A stretch of DNA of 49,830 bases from NCBI RefSeq assembly GCF_014163735.1, contig NZ_JACJDV010000026.1:1-49830 (forward strand). Reading direction: 5' to 3'. Positions 17,790 through 28,009 of this stretch are shown here, in pieces. This DNA comes from Shewanella sp. SR44-3. GTDB lineage: Bacteria > Pseudomonadota > Gammaproteobacteria > Enterobacterales > Shewanellaceae. Numbering within the stretch: the stretch's first letter is position 1; the number at the start of each line of letters is the position of its first letter. The notes under the pieces are model-generated. The model did no database searches and had not been told where the DNA came from. It worked only from the letters and a program-made list of their open reading frames with translations. Both the position numbers and the translations under genes were made by a program.

Positions 17790-18800
17790 ATGCCATTACT
17801 CGACATTCGCAACCTCACCATAGAGCTAAACACTAACAACACCAAAGTGAAGGTGCTTGAGAAAGTGAGTTTAACCCTCAATGCTGGTGAGATCCATGGC
17901 CTTGTGGGTGAATCAGGTTCAGGGCGCAGCTTATTGGCAAAAGCCATTTTAGGCGCCCTTGGGCCACAATGGACTGTCATCGCTGACAGATTAATGCTGG
18001 ATGGTAAAAACTTGCTCGACATGAGCCCCAAACAGCGCCGCTGCTTGATGGGCTGTGATATAGCGATGATTTTCCAAGATCCTTCAGGCAGTTTAGATCC
18101 AGTAAAAACCATTGGCAGTCAGCTTATTGAGTCCATGACTCCCAACAAAGCTGTGCCTTTTTGGCGTAGAGGTAAAGACACCTATTTAAATGCCCAAAAA
18201 TGGCTGCATAAAGTCGGCATTAAAAATCCAAAATCTCTGATGTCTTGCTACCCATGGGAGCTCTCTGAAGGCGAATGTCAGAAGGTCATGATTGCGATGG
18301 CCGTGGCGAACCGGCCTAAATTATTGATCGCCGATGAACCGACAAACTCAGTTGAGCTTAACGCTCAAGCGCAGATTTTTAGATTATTGTCTCAGCTTAA
18401 TCAATTGCAAAATGTCTCTATCTTACTCATCAGCCATGAGCTGGAAACCTTAGTGCAATGGTGTGATCATTTAACCGTACTTTATAGCGGCCAAGTGATG
18501 GAGTCCGGACCAACCCAAGAGATGATAGCCCAGCCGTTTCACCCTTATACCAAGGCGCTGTTGAAAAACTTACCCGATTACACAGGTAAGATGCGCCATA
18601 AATCTTATTTGCCAACATTGCAAGGTTCAGCGCCATCCTTACATAATATGCCAGCGGGCTGCCGCTTAGGGCCACGATGTCCTGAAGCCCAGCGGAATTG
18701 TGTCAAACAACCCGCACTTGAGCACCAAAAAGACCGCTACTTTGCGTGTCATTTCCCCTATCAAAATGAGCAGGAAGCCGATGACGACGCCTTTGCTTAA
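17790..18800 (+). CDS. sapD: SapD-type ABC transporter ATPase with altered Walker A
   Basis: 336 residues. Walker A is GESGSGRS, so the usual Lys is Arg (codon CGC). The signature is LSEGECQK instead of LSGGQ, and Walker B is LLIADEPT. The C-terminal oligopeptide-type domain has the Cys cluster CRLGPRCPEAQRNC plus ACHF, which resembles the iron-sulphur-type motif of Dpp/Opp ATPases. The weak signature is also present in E. coli SapD, but I recall a Lys in its Walker A. If so, this subunit may hydrolyse ATP poorly, with SapF supplying the intact site. It overlaps the sapF start by 20 bases. Confidence 0.92.
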   Translation: MPLLDIRNLTIELNTNNTKVKVLEKVSLTLNAGEIHGLVGESGSGRSLLAKAILGALGPQWTVIADRLMLDGKNLLDMSPKQRRCLMGCDIAMIFQDPSGSLDPVKTIGSQLIESMTPNKAVPFWRRGKDTYLNAQKWLHKVGIKNPKSLMSCYPWELSEGECQKVMIAMAVANRPKLLIADEPTNSVELNAQAQIFRLLSQLNQLQNVSILLISHELETLVQWCDHLTVLYSGQVMESGPTQEMIAQPFHPYTKALLKNLPDYTGKMRHKSYLPTLQGSAPSLHNMPAGCRLGPRCPEAQRNCVKQPALEHQKDRYFACHFPYQNEQEADDDAFA

Positions 18801-19566
18801 AGTCACACAGCTGAGTAAACAGTACCTCACGGGCTACAAGCGGTTTAAGCCGCAATATTATCAGGCACTCTCGCCAGTATCGTTCGAGCTTGAACGCGGC
18901 CAGACCTTAGCAATTGTTGGAGAAGTCGGCTCAGGTAAAAGTACCTTAGCGCGTATTCTTGTTGGTGCAGAGCAGCGCACCACAGGGGAGATTTTTTTCG
19001 AAGGCGAAGCCCTAGAGACCCGTAATTTGAAGCAGCGTTGCCGGCTTATTCGGATGATTTTTCAAGATCCAAACACCTCGCTCAACCCTAAGCTCACCAT
19101 CGGCGAGCTGCTAAATGAGCCATTGCGTTTTAGCAGTAACCTCAGCGTCAGTGAACGTAAACAACAAGTGGTTGAAACCTTACGTAAGGTAGGTTTATTG
19201 CCAGAACACGCAGACTTTTACCCCAATATGGTCTCTGATGGTCAAAAACAACGGGTAGCAGTGGCAAGAGCATTAATGTTAAACCCTAAGATCATTATTG
19301 CAGATGAAGCATTAACGGCACTGGATTTATCAGTCCGCTCTCAAATCATTAACCTATTGCTTAAACTACAAAAAGAGATGGGGTTGTCTTACATATTTGT
19401 GTCCCACAACCTCAATATTGTCCGCCATGTGAGCGATAAAATCATGGTGCTCCACCGCGGGGAAATGGTGGAGCATGCCACCACAGAAAACTTATTTAAC
19501 TCGCCACAACACGAGTACACCCAAAGGCTCATTCAAGAGCAGAGTCAGTTTATGCAAAAGCGTTAA
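18781..19566 (+). CDS. sapF: SapF-type ABC transporter ATPase
   Basis: 261 residues. Walker A GEVGSGKST is intact, the signature is VSDGQKQR, and Walker B is IIIADEALTALD with switch histidine VSHN. The start at 18781 (MTTPLLKVTQLSKQY) is chosen over an upstream in-frame ATG at 18700 because AGGA lies just upstream and the frame then begins where the family does. It pairs with SapD to drive SapBC. Confidence 0.93.
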   Translation: MTTPLLKVTQLSKQYLTGYKRFKPQYYQALSPVSFELERGQTLAIVGEVGSGKSTLARILVGAEQRTTGEIFFEGEALETRNLKQRCRLIRMIFQDPNTSLNPKLTIGELLNEPLRFSSNLSVSERKQQVVETLRKVGLLPEHADFYPNMVSDGQKQRVAVARALMLNPKIIIADEALTALDLSVRSQIINLLLKLQKEMGLSYIFVSHNLNIVRHVSDKIMVLHRGEMVEHATTENLFNSPQHEYTQRLIQEQSQFMQKR

Positions 19567-19671
19567 ACTGCTCCAACCACTGGGGTTTATCCACCATTTT
19601 GATAAAAATCAGTGCCATTTAGGCGATGAACTATTTATCCTAGAGCCAATATTAAAGGAAGATACTGAAAT

Positions 19672-20874
19672 ATGATTATTAAACCAAAAATTCGTGGCTT
19701 TATTTGTACCACCACTCACCCTGTTGGCTGTGAAGCCAACGTTAAAGAACAAATCGAACTCACCAAAGCCAAAGGCAAGATAGCCAATGGCCCTAAGCGT
19801 GTGTTAGTCGTGGGTTCTTCTAGCGGTTATGGCCTGTCATCACGCATCGCTGCAGCCTTTGGCTCAGATGCGGCCACCTTAGGGGTATTCTTCGAAAAAC
19901 CAAGCTCAGAGACTAAGCCTGGCACTGCGGGCTGGTACAACACTGCCGCTTTTGACAAATTTGCTAAAGCTGAAGGCCTGTATTCTAAGAGTATCAATTG
20001 CGATGCCTTTAGTCATGAAGCCAAGCAAAAAGCCATCGAACTTATCAAGAAAGACTTAGGTCAAGTGGACATGGTGGTCTATTCACTGGCTTCACCGGTG
20101 CGTAAATTACCCGATTCTGGCGAACTTATTCGCTCATCCCTCAAGCCTATTGGTGAAACCTATACCGCCACAGCGGTAGACACCAACAAGGATTGCATAA
20201 TCCAAACCAGCGTAGAGCCCGCCACTGAGCAAGAAATTGCCGACACTGTGACTGTAATGGGCGGTGAAGATTGGGAATTATGGATCAATGCCTTAAGCGA
20301 TGCTGGCGTATTAAGTGACAACTGCAAAACCGTGGCTTACAGCTATATAGGCACAGAGCTCACTTGGCCGATTTACTGGCATGGCGCCTTAGGCAAAGCC
20401 AAGATGGACCTTGACCGCGCCGCACACGCATTAAACGATAAACTTGCGGTTAAAGGTGGCTCAGCCAACGTTGCCGTGCTTAAAAGTGTTGTCACCCAAG
20501 CAAGTTCAGCCATCCCTGTGATGCCGCTTTATATCGCTATGGTATTTAAGAAAATGCGTCAAGAAGGCCTGCACGAAGGCTGTATGGAGCAAATTTACCG
20601 CATGTTCAGTGAGCGCTTATATCGCACCGATGGCGCGGATCCAGCAACGGATGACCAACAGCGTTTGCGACTCGATGACTGGGAACTGCGTGAAGATATC
20701 CAGCAGCATTGCCGCGATTTGTGGCCACAAGTAACCACAGAGAACTTAAGCGAACTTGCCGATTACATGGAATACAAAGCTGAATTCCTTAAATTATTTG
20801 GCTTTGGCATCGAAGGCATAGATTATGACGCCGACGTTAACCCCAATGTCAATTTTGATGTGATTGAGCTTTAA
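19672..20874 (+). CDS. fabV: Trans-2-enoyl-ACP/CoA reductase FabV
   Basis: 400 residues. FabV reduces the enoyl group in the last step of each fatty-acid elongation cycle using [23 protein letters not shown] is the nucleotide-binding loop. [10 protein letters not shown] gives the Y-x8-K catalytic pair of FabV (FabI has Y-x6-K), and YSLASPVRK lies upstream. AAGGAAG lies 10 bases before the ATG. It sits directly after sapABCDF, about where fabI sits in E. coli, so it may be the replacement enoyl reductase. FabV enzymes are known to be resistant to triclosan. A terminator follows at 20942. Confidence 0.96.
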   Translation: MIIKPKIRGFICTTTHPVGCEANVKEQIELTKAKGKIANGPKRVLVVGSSSGYGLSSRIAAAFGSDAATLGVFFEKPSSETKPGTAGWYNTAAFDKFAKAEGLYSKSINCDAFSHEAKQKAIELIKKDLGQVDMVVYSLASPVRKLPDSGELIRSSLKPIGETYTATAVDTNKDCIIQTSVEPATEQEIADTVTVMGGEDWELWINALSDAGVLSDNCKTVAYSYIGTELTWPIYWHGALGKAKMDLDRAAHALNDKLAVKGGSANVAVLKSVVTQASSAIPVMPLYIAMVFKKMRQEGLHEGCMEQIYRMFSERLYRTDGADPATDDQQRLRLDDWELREDIQQHCRDLWPQVTTENLSELADYMEYKAEFLKLFGFGIEGIDYDADVNPNVNFDVIEL

Positions 20875-20941
20875 TTCGCTGGTCATTAGCTCCCAAAGCC
20901 ACAGTTACTCACCCCGCCATCGCGCAGTGACATAAAACATG

Positions 20942-20968
20942 AAAGCCGCATCTAATGCGGCTTTTTTA
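20942..20968 (+). terminator. Terminator after fabV
   Basis: AAAGCCGCA / TGCGGCTTT stem (9 bp) with loop TCTAA, followed by TTTT. Standard intrinsic terminator. Confidence 0.9.
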
Positions 20969-21462
20969 TATCAAGCTGGCTGATAAATGACAATCAAGCC
21001 GTTAATGTTAAGAGGATTAGTCAATACCGTTATGGCATGCTCAATGATGTTCCAGACATCATACTGACATTCTCCATATCCTTATGGGTCAGAGGCCAAA
21101 GGTGAAACCTCGTTGGGATTAACCCTATCATTGACGCATTCACTATAAGTCCACAAGTGTCATATCACTACTCTGACTTGTGGTATTACGAGATTTGTGA
21201 ACATAATCAAAACTGATAGTCTAATCAGTCGACCTAATACTTATTTGGTCGTCTTTTATATTATAAAAACTTGAAAGCTTAATTCACAAAAGTTAACCTC
21301 TCTTTCTATATTTTAATATGTTGAGCGACAGTATTATCTTTGTTCAAAAAGCGAATTTAGATGAAAATATTCAGATACTTATTACATTCTTAATGATAAG
21401 CACATGCTTGATAGCGTTAAAATAAGTACTTAAGTTATTGACCACATTATCTCGACATGACC
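20969..21462. other. About 490 bases with no assignable gene
   Basis: No frame with a start and convincing length was found. One stretch (about 21108-21218, plus strand) is open for ~36 codons, ends NGIN-type text followed by IIDAFTISPQVSYHYSDLWYYEI, and has no start; it could be the tail of a lost gene. An 8-bp inverted repeat CCACAAGT / ACTTGTGG (21151-21158 / 21176-21183) lies in it. The right half is AT-rich. Confidence 0.4.
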
Positions 21463-21876
21463 TCAAGTTTCGCTTCTATCGACAGGATGGTTGACGCCAT
21501 CGTATGTGGGTATCTGTTGTATCGTAAGTGGGTTAATCCCTTCCAAGCAAGCTACGTTGAAACCAAATTGAGTAGGGTTTGAGCGCCGTTGGTGATGGGT
21601 GTAAATACCGCAATGACGGCAAAAATAGTGCTTAGCCGTATTGGTATTAAACTGATACAAAGTTAGTGCTTGCTCACCTTGAATAAATTCAATCTCATCA
21701 AGTGATACTGAGGCTGCAATGGCGCCGCGCCTGCGGCAAAGTGAGCAATCGCAGCGGCGTACATCCACCAGCCCTTTGGGTAGAGTCAGCTCCATTTCAA
21801 CTGCGCCGCAATGGCAAGTTAACTTGTGCTTCACCTTAATCATAACGCCATCTACTTGGGTTAAATTTATCGACAT
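21463..21876 (-). CDS. GFA-family (CENP-V/GFA zinc-binding) protein
   Basis: 137 residues. The zinc ligands expected of the glutathione-dependent formaldehyde-activating fold are present: CHCGAVE, RRCDCSLCRRRG and FCRHCGIYTHH. Members bind zinc and are annotated as GFA-like; a few act on glutathione-formaldehyde adducts and most have no known substrate. The ATG at 21876 has AGGA about 11 bases upstream; a second ATG (21843) closer to the domain is possible. Same strand as the acetyltransferase to its right, about 95 bases away. Confidence 0.85.
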   Translation of the reverse strand: MSINLTQVDGVMIKVKHKLTCHCGAVEMELTLPKGLVDVRRCDCSLCRRRGAIAASVSLDEIEFIQGEQALTLYQFNTNTAKHYFCRHCGIYTHHQRRSNPTQFGFNVACLEGINPLTIQQIPTYDGVNHPVDRSET

Positions 21877-21971
21877 TTTTCTTCACTTCCTGTGTTCACG
21901 CTCAGCTATACATACCTATGCCTGATTCATCATCGAATTCAACGAGCGTTTAAGATAACCTTAAGCTCAAT

Positions 21972-22385
21972 TTAATACCTTTTCATCAGAAAAAAACGCG
22001 CGGGGATATCGTCAATCTGAGGCACCTGGCCGACGATTTCAAAACCTAACTGCTGATAAAAAAGCGGCGCTTGAAAGGATAAAGTATCCACCTGAGCCAA
22101 TAGGCAACCTCTTTCCTTGGCTGCAACTTCAGCCAATTGCATCAATTCACGCCCAAGGCCTGTCCCGCGAGCCTGCTTATCGACCCACACTACATTGATG
22201 AGAAAGTTTTTGTAAATAGTGCGCCCGGAAACGCCACCTAACAGCTTGCCGCCTTTATCATGAGCAACCACAGTCAAGGGTTTAGAGGTCTCTTGCCCCA
22301 TATTGTCGAAATTATGCTGACGCACGCCGGCAACCAAAATATCAACAAGCTCAGTGGCTTCTTCATTTATGACTTTAATATCCAC
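21972..22385 (-). CDS. GNAT-family N-acetyltransferase
   Basis: 137 residues from GTG at 22385 (AAGGA 9 bases upstream). GNAT fold: WVDKQARGTGLGRELMQLAE holds the acetyl-CoA pyrophosphate loop (R/QxxGxG/A). The C-terminal LFYQQLGFEIVGQVPQ and FFLMKRY are typical of small-molecule GNATs. Substrate unknown. It begins 6 bases after a possible small membrane-protein gene. Confidence 0.88.
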   Translation of the reverse strand: MDIKVINEEATELVDILVAGVRQHNFDNMGQETSKPLTVVAHDKGGKLLGGVSGRTIYKNFLINVVWVDKQARGTGLGRELMQLAEVAAKERGCLLAQVDTLSFQAPLFYQQLGFEIVGQVPQIDDIPARFFLMKRY

Positions 22386-22391
22386 AACACT

Positions 22392-22583
22392 CTATCCTTG
22401 CATGCTCAATTTAGAGATATAAGTAGTACTGCCAAGTACAGCAAAATACAACTCAACCAACACATAAAACACTATGGCCCAACTTTTGTTTTTAAAAGCG
22501 GCTCTTATTATATAAATATTTATAAAAATTAAGCAGATGGGTACAAAAATCATATACTTCACACTCTTGTGAAACAAAAACAT
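22392..22583 (-). CDS. Possible small two-helix membrane protein
   Basis: 63 residues. Two strongly hydrophobic segments (YMIFVPICLIFINIYII and WAIVFYVLVELYFAVLG) with a basic loop between them. No ribosome site is obvious before the ATG at 22583. Six bases separate it from the acetyltransferase start, so the two could be coupled. Not recognised, and a chance AT-rich frame is possible. Confidence 0.35.
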   Translation of the reverse strand: MFLFHKSVKYMIFVPICLIFINIYIIRAAFKNKSWAIVFYVLVELYFAVLGSTTYISKLSMQG

Positions 22584-22636
22584 CAGTCATTCTAGATTAA
22601 ACCGTTAAAATGACAACACTAATACCAGTAACCTGT

Positions 22637-22818
22637 ACTGAGCTGCCTCGGCTTTAGCGTCCTGCGTCGCCCTAACTTCTGCATCCATGCAGTCGTGTGC
22701 GGCAGTGAACTTGAGTCATGGTTCATTCTGCCATGACAATCCATCCATGGAGCCTGTTCACATCGGTCATCCATGACCTCACTTCCTCGAACTGCGAAAC
22801 TCCGTTTCGGTTCCTCGT
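22637..22818 (-). repeat. Decayed trailer end of the CRISPR array
   Basis: A repeat is split in two: CTGAGCTGCCT ends at 22648 and GTGCGGCAGTGAAC resumes at 22697-22710, together an almost whole repeat interrupted by 48 bases (22649-22696). From 22711 to the first regular repeat at 22819 there are 108 bases instead of 32. The words CATCCATG(C/G/A) recur at 22682, 22742 and 22769, suggesting that an interspersed element has entered the oldest end of the array. Confidence 0.55.
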
Positions 22819-25800
22819 CACCTGAGCTGCCTGTGCGGCAGTGAACCCAACCTTCCTGCTTACATCACTGTTGCTAACTTTCTGAGCTGCCTGTGCGGCA
22901 GTGAACACGCCGTCTTGGTGCATTTTTGCTGTTCGACCTTTCTGAGCTGCCTGTGCGGCAGTGAACCATATTCGCTGTAAACTAACCCAGTATCAATTTT
23001 TCTGAGCTGCCTGTGCGGCAGTGAACCTGCAATCACATTAAGTAGTTACTTCTTTAAGTTTCTGAGCTGCCTGTGCGGCAGTGAACGCCGCCTTCGAAAG
23101 AGGGCGATTAACGATATTTTTCTGAGCTGCCTGTGCGGCAGTGAACTACCAAGTCAGCGATTCACCATCCCGCTGGGCTTTCTGAGCTGCCTGTGCGGCA
23201 GTGAACTTCACTATCAGCATTAATACTCTGACCTACATTTTCTGAGCTGCCTGTGCGGCAGTGAACGAGGATATGCTGAATATCTGGGAGGCTTTGATTT
23301 TCTGAGCTGCCTGTGCGGCAGTGAACCATCGGCCACCAGCGTGACTATCACTATGCGATTTCTGAGCTGCCTGTGCGGCAGTGAACGCAATAGCAACTGT
23401 GGAAACGGTTCACGCAATTTTCTGAGCTGCCTGTGCGGCAGTGAACTTACCAGACGACTTAACACAAGCGCAATACATTTTCTGAGCTGCCTGTGCGGCA
23501 GTGAACGATCCAAACGCTGTTGGTGCGCATGACAATATCTTTCTGAGCTGCCTGTGCGGCAGTGAACTGTAAAGGTATTTGGTGCGATTGGTGATTATCT
23601 TTCTGAGCTGCCTGTGCGGCAGTGAACGAGTATCCTGAATTGTTACCAGGTGCTGTTTTTTTCTGAGCTGCCTGTGCGGCAGTGAACTCAAGCTCTATTC
23701 TGCCACAATGGCGGGATTATTTCTAAGCTGCCTGTGCGGCAGTGAACGGCTTCGCTCGGTGTTATCCCAATTCCTTGTATTTCTAAGCTGCCTGTGCGGC
23801 AGTGAACTACTTAAAATCGGTTAATCAAACCTTTGCAAATTTCTAAGCTGCCTGTGCGGCAGTGAACCTTGTGGGACATCGCGATAGTTTATATTGTCAT
23901 TTCTAAGCTGCCTGTGCGGCAGTGAACCGCCACCACCGTTAGCAACGGTGATGTAAGCATTTCTAAGCTGCCTGTGCGGCAGTGAACATTGATTTTGGAT
24001 GGTCTGAAGGCATGAAAAATTTCTAAGCTGCCTGTGCGGCAGTGAACCTAACGGCGTGGCAATGGACCAATCATGTTCATTTCTAAGCTGCCTGTGCGGC
24101 AGTGAACCTGAGCAAGTTGGTGAAAGATTGGTTAGTTATTTTCTAAGCTGCCTGTGCGGCAGTGAACTCTCTGCTGTATATAAGTTGGAAGGTGTTAACT
24201 TTCTAAGCTGCCTGTGCGGCAGTGAACATAGAATCATTTTATGAACCTGAATATCCAAATTTTCTGAGCTGCCTGTGCGGCAGTGAACCTATTTTTACAG
24301 CGAAAATGCAATAGAAGTTGTTTCTGAGCTGCCTGTGCGGCAGTGAACTAAATCCAGCCCTGCACCTCATGATCTCGTCTTTTCTGAGCTGCCTGTGCGG
24401 CAGTGAACTGGCATCCCAAGGGCGAACCGTGCAGACCAGCTTTCTGAGCTGCCTGTGCGGCAGTGAACTCCTTGGTGGCATGTACCAGCTTGGTGTCTAG
24501 TTTCTGAGCTGCCTGTGCGGCAGTGAACAATAAAATAAGATCTCAACACCGCATCATATATTTCTGAGCTGCCTGTGCGGCAGTGAACTTTTGCCAATTG
24601 TCAGCATATCGCCTACGAATTTTCTGAGCTGCCTGTGCGGCAGTGAACAAATTAATGCAGTTTCAATGCTCATTATTCTATTTCTGAGCTGCCTGTGCGG
24701 CAGTGAACGGCTCACAGGTTGTTTGATGCAATCACGGGGATTTCTGAGCTGCCTGTGCGGCAGTGAACGCAAAACCAAAATCGGTTACGTGCCTTCAAGT
24801 TTTCTGAGCTGCCTGTGCGGCAGTGAACAAGCGCGAACACTTTGCAGCTATGGCTATGCATTTCTGAGCTGCCTGTGCGGCAGTGAACTAAATAGCTCAT
24901 ACCAATACTCTTGCCAACCATTTCTGAGCTGCCTGTGCGGCAGTGAACGAATAACACCTTTCAAGCATTCCGCACCACTTTTTCTGAGCTGCCTGTGCGG
25001 CAGTGAACCTTTCGCAAAACCCTACGCTGACCATCTAGGTTTTCTGAGCTGCCTGTGCGGCAGTGAACTCACCAAAGAATGAGGCGCCAAAGAAGTCATA
25101 TTTCTGAGCTGCCTGTGCGGCAGTGAACAAACCCGTGTATTCCTCTATGCAATAACCAAATTTCTGAGCTGCCTGTGCGGCAGTGAACCTTAAAGCAGCA
25201 TCAACCGCCTTTTCTTTGTCTTTCTGAGCTGCCTGTGCGGCAGTGAACAAGCACCAAATCTGATAAGGCGTCATGTCATTTTTCTGAGCTGCCTGTGCGG
25301 CAGTGAACATATATACATGGGGTCATTCCCAACACGATCTTTTCTGAGCTGCCTGTGCGGCAGTGAACGCCAGCCACCAGTCGCCGCCTATTTTTTGCTT
25401 GTTTCTGAGCTGCCTGTGCGGCAGTGAACTCAATAACCCACAGCAGACGGCCAAGCTTAAATTTCTGAGCTGCCTGTGCGGCAGTGAACTTACTGCTGCG
25501 ACCGCGACCATTGGTACTGATTTTCTGAGCTGCCTGTGCGGCAGTGAACATCAAATACAACTGCTTTGTATGCTCTTCAATTTTCTGAGCTGCCTGTGCG
25601 GCAGTGAACTTAGCGGTTGAGTCTTAATTGGGTTTCCTGCTTTTCTGAGCTGCCTGTGCGGCAGTGAACGATAATGCTGATGAATCGAGCATTCCTGACA
25701 CTTTCTGAGCTGCCTGTGCGGCAGTGAACCTTGCTACCCTGTTAATGACGGGCGCAATGAATTTCTGAGCTGCCTGTGCGGCAGTGAACATGTAACCTTT

Positions 25801-28009
25801 ACCATACAGGTGTTGCCTCAATTTCTGAGCTGCCTGTGCGGCAGTGAACATACGACCTAGTGGGCAGCAGGATGGTGGTCATTTCTGAGCTGCCTGTGCG
25901 GCAGTGAACAAGATGATGGAACGGGCGCGGCGTTTGCGTATTTTCTGAGCTGCCTGTGCGGCAGTGAACGCAGGCGTTACCGCGCAAATCGCTGTTAGCA
26001 TTTTCTGAGCTGCCTGTGCGGCAGTGAACGCGTTACCACTGTAACCGATGGCACTGGATTGTTTCTGAGCTGCCTGTGCGGCAGTGAACTCTTTATGCTT
26101 CACGTTAAGCGCAATGATATTTTTCTGAGCTGCCTGTGCGGCAGTGAACTGGGGGTTCAATCTGTTGGTGGATTCTACGCTTTTCTGAGCTGCCTGTGCG
26201 GCAGTGAACAAGCGATAATGAAACCAAGAATATACATTGCATTTCTGAGCTGCCTGTGCGGCAGTGAACCATGCCGCTAATTATAAAGCCTAACGGTGAT
26301 TTTTCTGAGCTGCCTGTGCGGCAGTGAACGGTTTCGCCTGCGTCATTGGTAACTGGCAAAATTTCTGAGCTGCCTGTGCGGCAGTGAACAGTCTGTAGCT
26401 ATAAAACTGTCCGCACCATCTTTTCTGAGCTGCCTGTGCGGCAGTGAACGAAGAGTTCTTTGGTGAACCGTTCTCTCAACATTTCTGAGCTGCCTGTGCG
26501 GCAGTGAACTGGGCAGGTCGAGAGCAGTGCACCGCCGGCAATTTCTGAGCTGCCTGTGCGGCAGTGAACAAAGATATTTCATAACAGGAGAAGTTGCTAA
26601 TTTTCTGAGCTGCCTGTGCGGCAGTGAACATCAACTCGATCTAACGCCTTCTTGCCAATCTTTTCTGAGCTGCCTGTGCGGCAGTGAACATCAGCTGACC
26701 TACTTGCCGTAGCAACGCCTATTTCTGAGCTGCCTGTGCGGCAGTGAAGGGGATTGTGTGTAAGTTACTGTTCCCGCAGAATTTCTGAGCTGCCTGTGCG
26801 GCAGTGAACCATTGTGCCATACACAAACAATATTGAGGCTATTTCTGAGCTGCCTGTGCGGCAGTGAACACAGGATGCAGCCAGCAGATGTCACATTTAG
26901 CTTTCTGAGCTGCCTGTGCGGCAGTGAACTAATAGTTGACGCTAAATAACTCATGGTGTAATTTCTGAGCTGCCTGTGCGGCAGTGAACTATAACCGTTT
27001 CTTGACTCTGAATAAACCCTATTTCTGAGCTGCCTGTGCGGCAGTGAACAAGCACCCCACTGCCCGATTACCTTCTTTAAATTTCTGAGCTGCCTGTGCG
27101 GCAGTGAACCCCAAGTTGACGCCCGTATTCAAGCGGTGGTTTTTCTGAGCTGCCTGTGCGGCAGTGAACGAGTTAGAGCAGATGCTAAGGGCCGCCGCCA
27201 TTTTCTGAGCTGCCTGTGCGGCAGTGAACATCAGGCTATTGAGTGCCTAGGCGTTGCCACTTTTCTGAGCTGCCTGTGCGGCAGTGAACACGGCGAGCCA
27301 CTAACACCACGCCGTTGTCTATTTCTGAGCTGCCTGTGCGGCAGTGAACTGCCATTCCAATTCCAGCCGGCGGCTGGGACTTTTCTGAGCTGCCTGTGCG
27401 GCAGTGAACATCAGATTGTCGAATCAGCTGTTTTTGCTGATTTTCTGAGCTGCCTGTGCGGCAGTGAACGGCTAGATAATGATGGCGTGTGGCTTATTAG
27501 CTTTCTGAGCTGCCTGTGCGGCAGTGAACATGTATACATGGACGCCTATGTTTTTTGACTGTTTCTGAGCTGCCTGTGCGGCAGTGAACGAGTAAAAGTG
27601 ATTCGGGTTATCGGCGCTGACTTTCTGAGCTGCCTGTGCGGCAGTGAACTCCAAGCCTAACTGAATTCACCGATTTTACAGTTTCTGAGCTGCCTGTGCG
27701 GCAGTGAACTTGCAAGAATGGAAGAGTACGATTGTATCACTTTTCTGAGCTGCCTGTGCGGCAGTGAACTATACAAACTCTTGCGCCTGCTTCATGCCGA
27801 TTTTCTGAGCTGCCTGTGCGGCAGTGAACATAAATTTCAGCTGGTTTAACATTGCAAGAATTTTCTGAGCTGCCTGTGCGGCAGTGAACAACTGGGCCGA
27901 GCGGCTCAGTCTACAGGTGCATTTCTGAGCTGCCTGTGCGGCAGTGAACGCAAGAAGCGAGCCGTAACCACTCAACAACAATTTCTGAGCTGCCTGTGCG
28001 GCAGTGAAC
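22819..28009 (-). CRISPR. Type I-F CRISPR array, 87 repeats and 86 spacers
   Basis: A 28-base repeat recurs every 60 bases (61 at three points). Read on the minus strand it starts GTTCA, has a CTGCC / GGCAG stem around loop GCACA, and ends CTCAGAAA. This is the I-F repeat, cut by Cas6f after the stem to leave an 8-base 5' handle. Spacers are 32 bases, except for 33-base spacers at 23507-23539, 24228-24260 and 25369-25401. The repeat at 22819 is worn (first three bases CAC). Nine consecutive repeats, 23720 to 24227, carry CTTAGAAA instead of CTCAGAAA. The repeat at 26722-26749 has its outer C changed to G. The leader and cas genes lie at the high-coordinate end, so spacers near 28000 are newest. 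No duplicated spacers were noticed by eye; targets are not assigned. Confidence 0.98.

Noticed and set aside
23507..25401. 33-base spacers as signs of deletion or recombination
   Set aside because: One-base variation in spacer length is normal in I-F arrays; only the one at the variant-block boundary is worth noting.
22819..28009. Many open frames of 60-160 codons across the array on both strands
   Set aside because: They are made of the same few residues repeated every 20 codons (LSCLCGSE, SLPHRQLR, FTAAQAAQ, VHCRTGSSE), created by the 60-base period of the repeats, not proteins.
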